From the NCBI GenBank assembly GCA_040384585.1, contig JAZKJD010000002.1, forward strand, positions 62,001-126,000: a stretch of 64,000 bases of DNA, in the 5' to 3' direction. Origin of the DNA: JAZKJD01 sp040384585 (GTDB taxonomy: Bacteria > Pseudomonadota > Gammaproteobacteria > Diplorickettsiales > Diplorickettsiaceae). Shown here one piece after another: positions 62,259 to 64,000 of this stretch (position 1 is its first letter; each line of letters starts with the position of its first letter). The position numbers and the translations under genes are program-made. The notes under the pieces are model-generated. The model made no database searches. It had not been told where the DNA came from and worked only from the letters and a program-made list of their open reading frames with translations.

Positions 62259-63542
62259 CTAACATTCATGCGAATCATCTACCGGGCAACGCTTATGTTC
62301 AATATGCTCAATAAAATCATTGCGGAAATGTTTAATAAAACTTTGTACCGGCATGGCGGCGGCATCTCCTAATGCACAAATCGTATGACCCATAATTTTA
62401 CCGGCGACACTATCGAGTAAATCCAGATCTTCTAAGCGCCCTTGGCCATGCTCAATACGATGCAATACGCGCCACATCCAACCGGTTCCTTCGCGACAGG
62501 GTGTGCATTGACCACAGGATTCTTCCTTATAAAAATACGCAATGCGCGTTAAGATCTTTACCATGCAAGTGGTGTCATCCATCACGATCACCGCACCAGA
62601 GCCCAACATAGATCCTGCTTTGCTAATCGAATCATAATCCATATCCGTATGTAACATGGTTTCAGCAGGAAGCACTGGCATAGAAGATCCGCCAGGAATC
62701 ACCGCTTTTAATTTTCTACCCTTTTTTACGCCGCCGGCTAAGGCTAATAAATCGTTAAAGGGTATCCCTAGAGGGACTTCATAATTCCCCGGTTTGTTGA
62801 CATGGCCCGTGACACTAAATAATTTGCAACCCCCGTTATTCGGTTTTCCTAATTCCAAAAACCATTGACCGCCTTTTTGTAATAGGATGGGAATAGAGGC
62901 TAAGGTTTCAGTATTGTTAATCGTAGTGGGCCGACCATATAAGCCATAGTTAGCCGGAAAAGGCGGTTTGAAACGAGGAAAGCCTTTTTTACCTTCTAAG
63001 GATTCCATTAACGCCGTTTCTTCACCACAGATATACGCACCAGCACCGATATGGTTATAAAGCTGGAAGTCAAAACCGGAACCAAAAATATTTTTTCCTA
63101 GAAAACCAGCGCTATAGGCCTCTTGGAGAGCTGTTTCACAACGATCAAAAGGCTCATGGTATTCACCACGAATATAATGATAAGCGACGGTCGCGCCCAT
63201 GGTGTAGCCGGCGATGATCATGCCTTCAATAAGCTGGTGTGGATTATAACGCATGATATCTCTATCCTTGCAGGTACCTGGCTCACCTTCGTCGGAATTG
63301 CAAATCACATATTTCTGTCCTGGTGCGCTACGTGAAATAAAACTCCATTTTAAACCCGTAGGAAACCCAGCGCCGCCTCTACCCCGTAGACACGATGTTT
63401 TTAGTTCAGCGATGATTTGTTCGGGAGGCGTCTTTTCGCGCAATATCTTTTCCAAGACCTCGTAGCCACCGACGCTTCGGTAATTGTCTAGACTCCACGG
63501 TTTCTCAAAATGTAAGGTACGAAAACAAATATCATTGGCCAT
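62259..63542 (-). CDS. nuoF: NADH-quinone oxidoreductase subunit F
   Basis: 427 residues. The NADH/FMN-binding region has GRGGAGFPTGLKW and the SLBB segment, and the C-terminal [4Fe-4S] site is SCGQCTPCREG. It oxidises NADH with NuoE. Starts within the last bases of nuoE (overlap 11). Confidence 0.97.
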   Translation of the reverse strand: MANDICFRTLHFEKPWSLDNYRSVGGYEVLEKILREKTPPEQIIAELKTSCLRGRGGAGFPTGLKWSFISRSAPGQKYVICNSDEGEPGTCKDRDIMRYNPHQLIEGMIIAGYTMGATVAYHYIRGEYHEPFDRCETALQEAYSAGFLGKNIFGSGFDFQLYNHIGAGAYICGEETALMESLEGKKGFPRFKPPFPANYGLYGRPTTINNTETLASIPILLQKGGQWFLELGKPNNGGCKLFSVTGHVNKPGNYEVPLGIPFNDLLALAGGVKKGRKLKAVIPGGSSMPVLPAETMLHTDMDYDSISKAGSMLGSGAVIVMDDTTCMVKILTRIAYFYKEESCGQCTPCREGTGWMWRVLHRIEHGQGRLEDLDLLDSVAGKIMGHTICALGDAAAMPVQSFIKHFRNDFIEHIEHKRCPVDDSHEC

Positions 63543-64000
63543 CTAGCGTATCCAAGATTTTATCGATTTTTTTTGGTGTTAAATCTTCGTAATAACGTTG
63601 CCCAATATGAATAACCGGCGCATTTGCACAAGCGCCTAAGCATTCAACTTCTTTTAACGTAAATTGGCCGTCAGCGGTAGTTTCACCAAAATTAATCTGT
63701 AAACGATTTTTTAAATGCTTAACAATTTTATCACAGCCGCTGAGCATACAAGAGATATTGGTACAAACCCCAATTTTATGACGTCCTACTGGTTTGAGCT
63801 CATACAGAGAATAAAAGGTAGCGACTTCATAAGCCGTCACACGAGACATGTGTAAATAATCCGCCACTGCGTCAATCAACGCTTGTGATAAATAACCTTG
63901 ATTATGTTCTTGCGCTAAGGTCAGTGCAGATAATACGGCCGATTGCCGTCGTTCTGGCGGGTATTTTTCTGCCCATTTTTCAATTTTTGCTTTTAGTGCC
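63532..64000 (-). CDS. nuoE: NADH-quinone oxidoreductase subunit E (partial)
   Basis: The frame is open from the window end, giving 155 residues and lacking only the N-terminus. AKIEKWAEKYPPERRQSAV begins the visible part; the [2Fe-2S] ligands are in CTNISCMLSGC and CLGACANAP. It transfers electrons from NuoF. The start codon lies beyond the window. Confidence 0.95.
   Translation of the reverse strand, partial: ALKAKIEKWAEKYPPERRQSAVLSALTLAQEHNQGYLSQALIDAVADYLHMSRVTAYEVATFYSLYELKPVGRHKIGVCTNISCMLSGCDKIVKHLKNRLQINFGETTADGQFTLKEVECLGACANAPVIHIGQRYYEDLTPKKIDKILDTLDGQ

Noticed and set aside
1..64000. tRNA, rRNA or other structural RNA genes
   Set aside because: I looked in the intergenic gaps and found no cloverleaf, CCA end or rRNA-like stretch; this was by eye only.

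Overview
The window is about 64 kb of AT-rich gammaproteobacterial chromosome, densely packed with housekeeping genes. Gene order (plsX-fab-mltG-tmk-holB-tatD, cmk-rpsA, lapAB, ruvC-ruvA, tolQRA, tolB-pal-cpoB, nuoE-N) is typical of Gammaproteobacteria. Many short palindromic repeats, a decayed transposase, a metI remnant and several lineage-restricted proteins suggest a host-associated member of the Legionellales (Coxiella/Rickettsiella-like). That placement is an inference from overall character, not a database result.

Layout. 1-8.2 kb (+): fatty-acid synthesis (plsX end, fabH, fabD, fabG, acpP, fabF), then mltG, tmk, holB, tatD. 8.2-12.8 kb: an accessory patch with an ankyrin-like protein, folE beside a metI remnant, an orphan NrdR-type zinc ribbon, unknown proteins and a DUF2520 Rossmann protein. 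13-20.9 kb (-): accD, folC, dedD, a eukaryotic-type pyrF, cmk, rpsA, lapA, lapB. 21.2-25.2 kb: potABCD polyamine uptake. 25.4-27.1 kb: an unknown membrane protein and an IS4-type remnant between inverted palindromic repeats. 27.1-33.9 kb: the Tol-Pal genes in two blocks split by an MFS transporter and two tiny membrane proteins. 33.9-38.4 kb: ruvB, an inserted amidase on the opposite strand, ruvA, ruvC, yebC. 38.5-47.5 kb: a membrane protein, aspS, fmdB family, an unknown protein, proS, EVE protein, C45-type hydrolase, radC, rpmB, rpmG. 47.7-52.1 kb (-): lysS, prfB with its programmed frameshift, a desaturase, a BON lipoprotein. 52.1-64 kb (-): the respiratory complex I operon nuoE to nuoN, with nuoE cut by the window end.

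The most distinctive feature is a set of dispersed palindromic elements. Two families with different cores (called A and B here) share the same outer termini, roughly CTCTGCACAGTACAAAAA. The four best-preserved copies are 129-133 bp long and each is flanked by a 9-bp direct repeat (three perfect, one 8 of 9). This is the signature of transposition by a non-autonomous (MITE-like) element. Further decayed copies lie between operon genes, including inside the nuo operon, and some supply the stop codon of the neighbouring gene. Two other, unrelated palindromic elements are also present (12817-12964 and 19876-19988). No tRNA, rRNA or CRISPR array was recognised.
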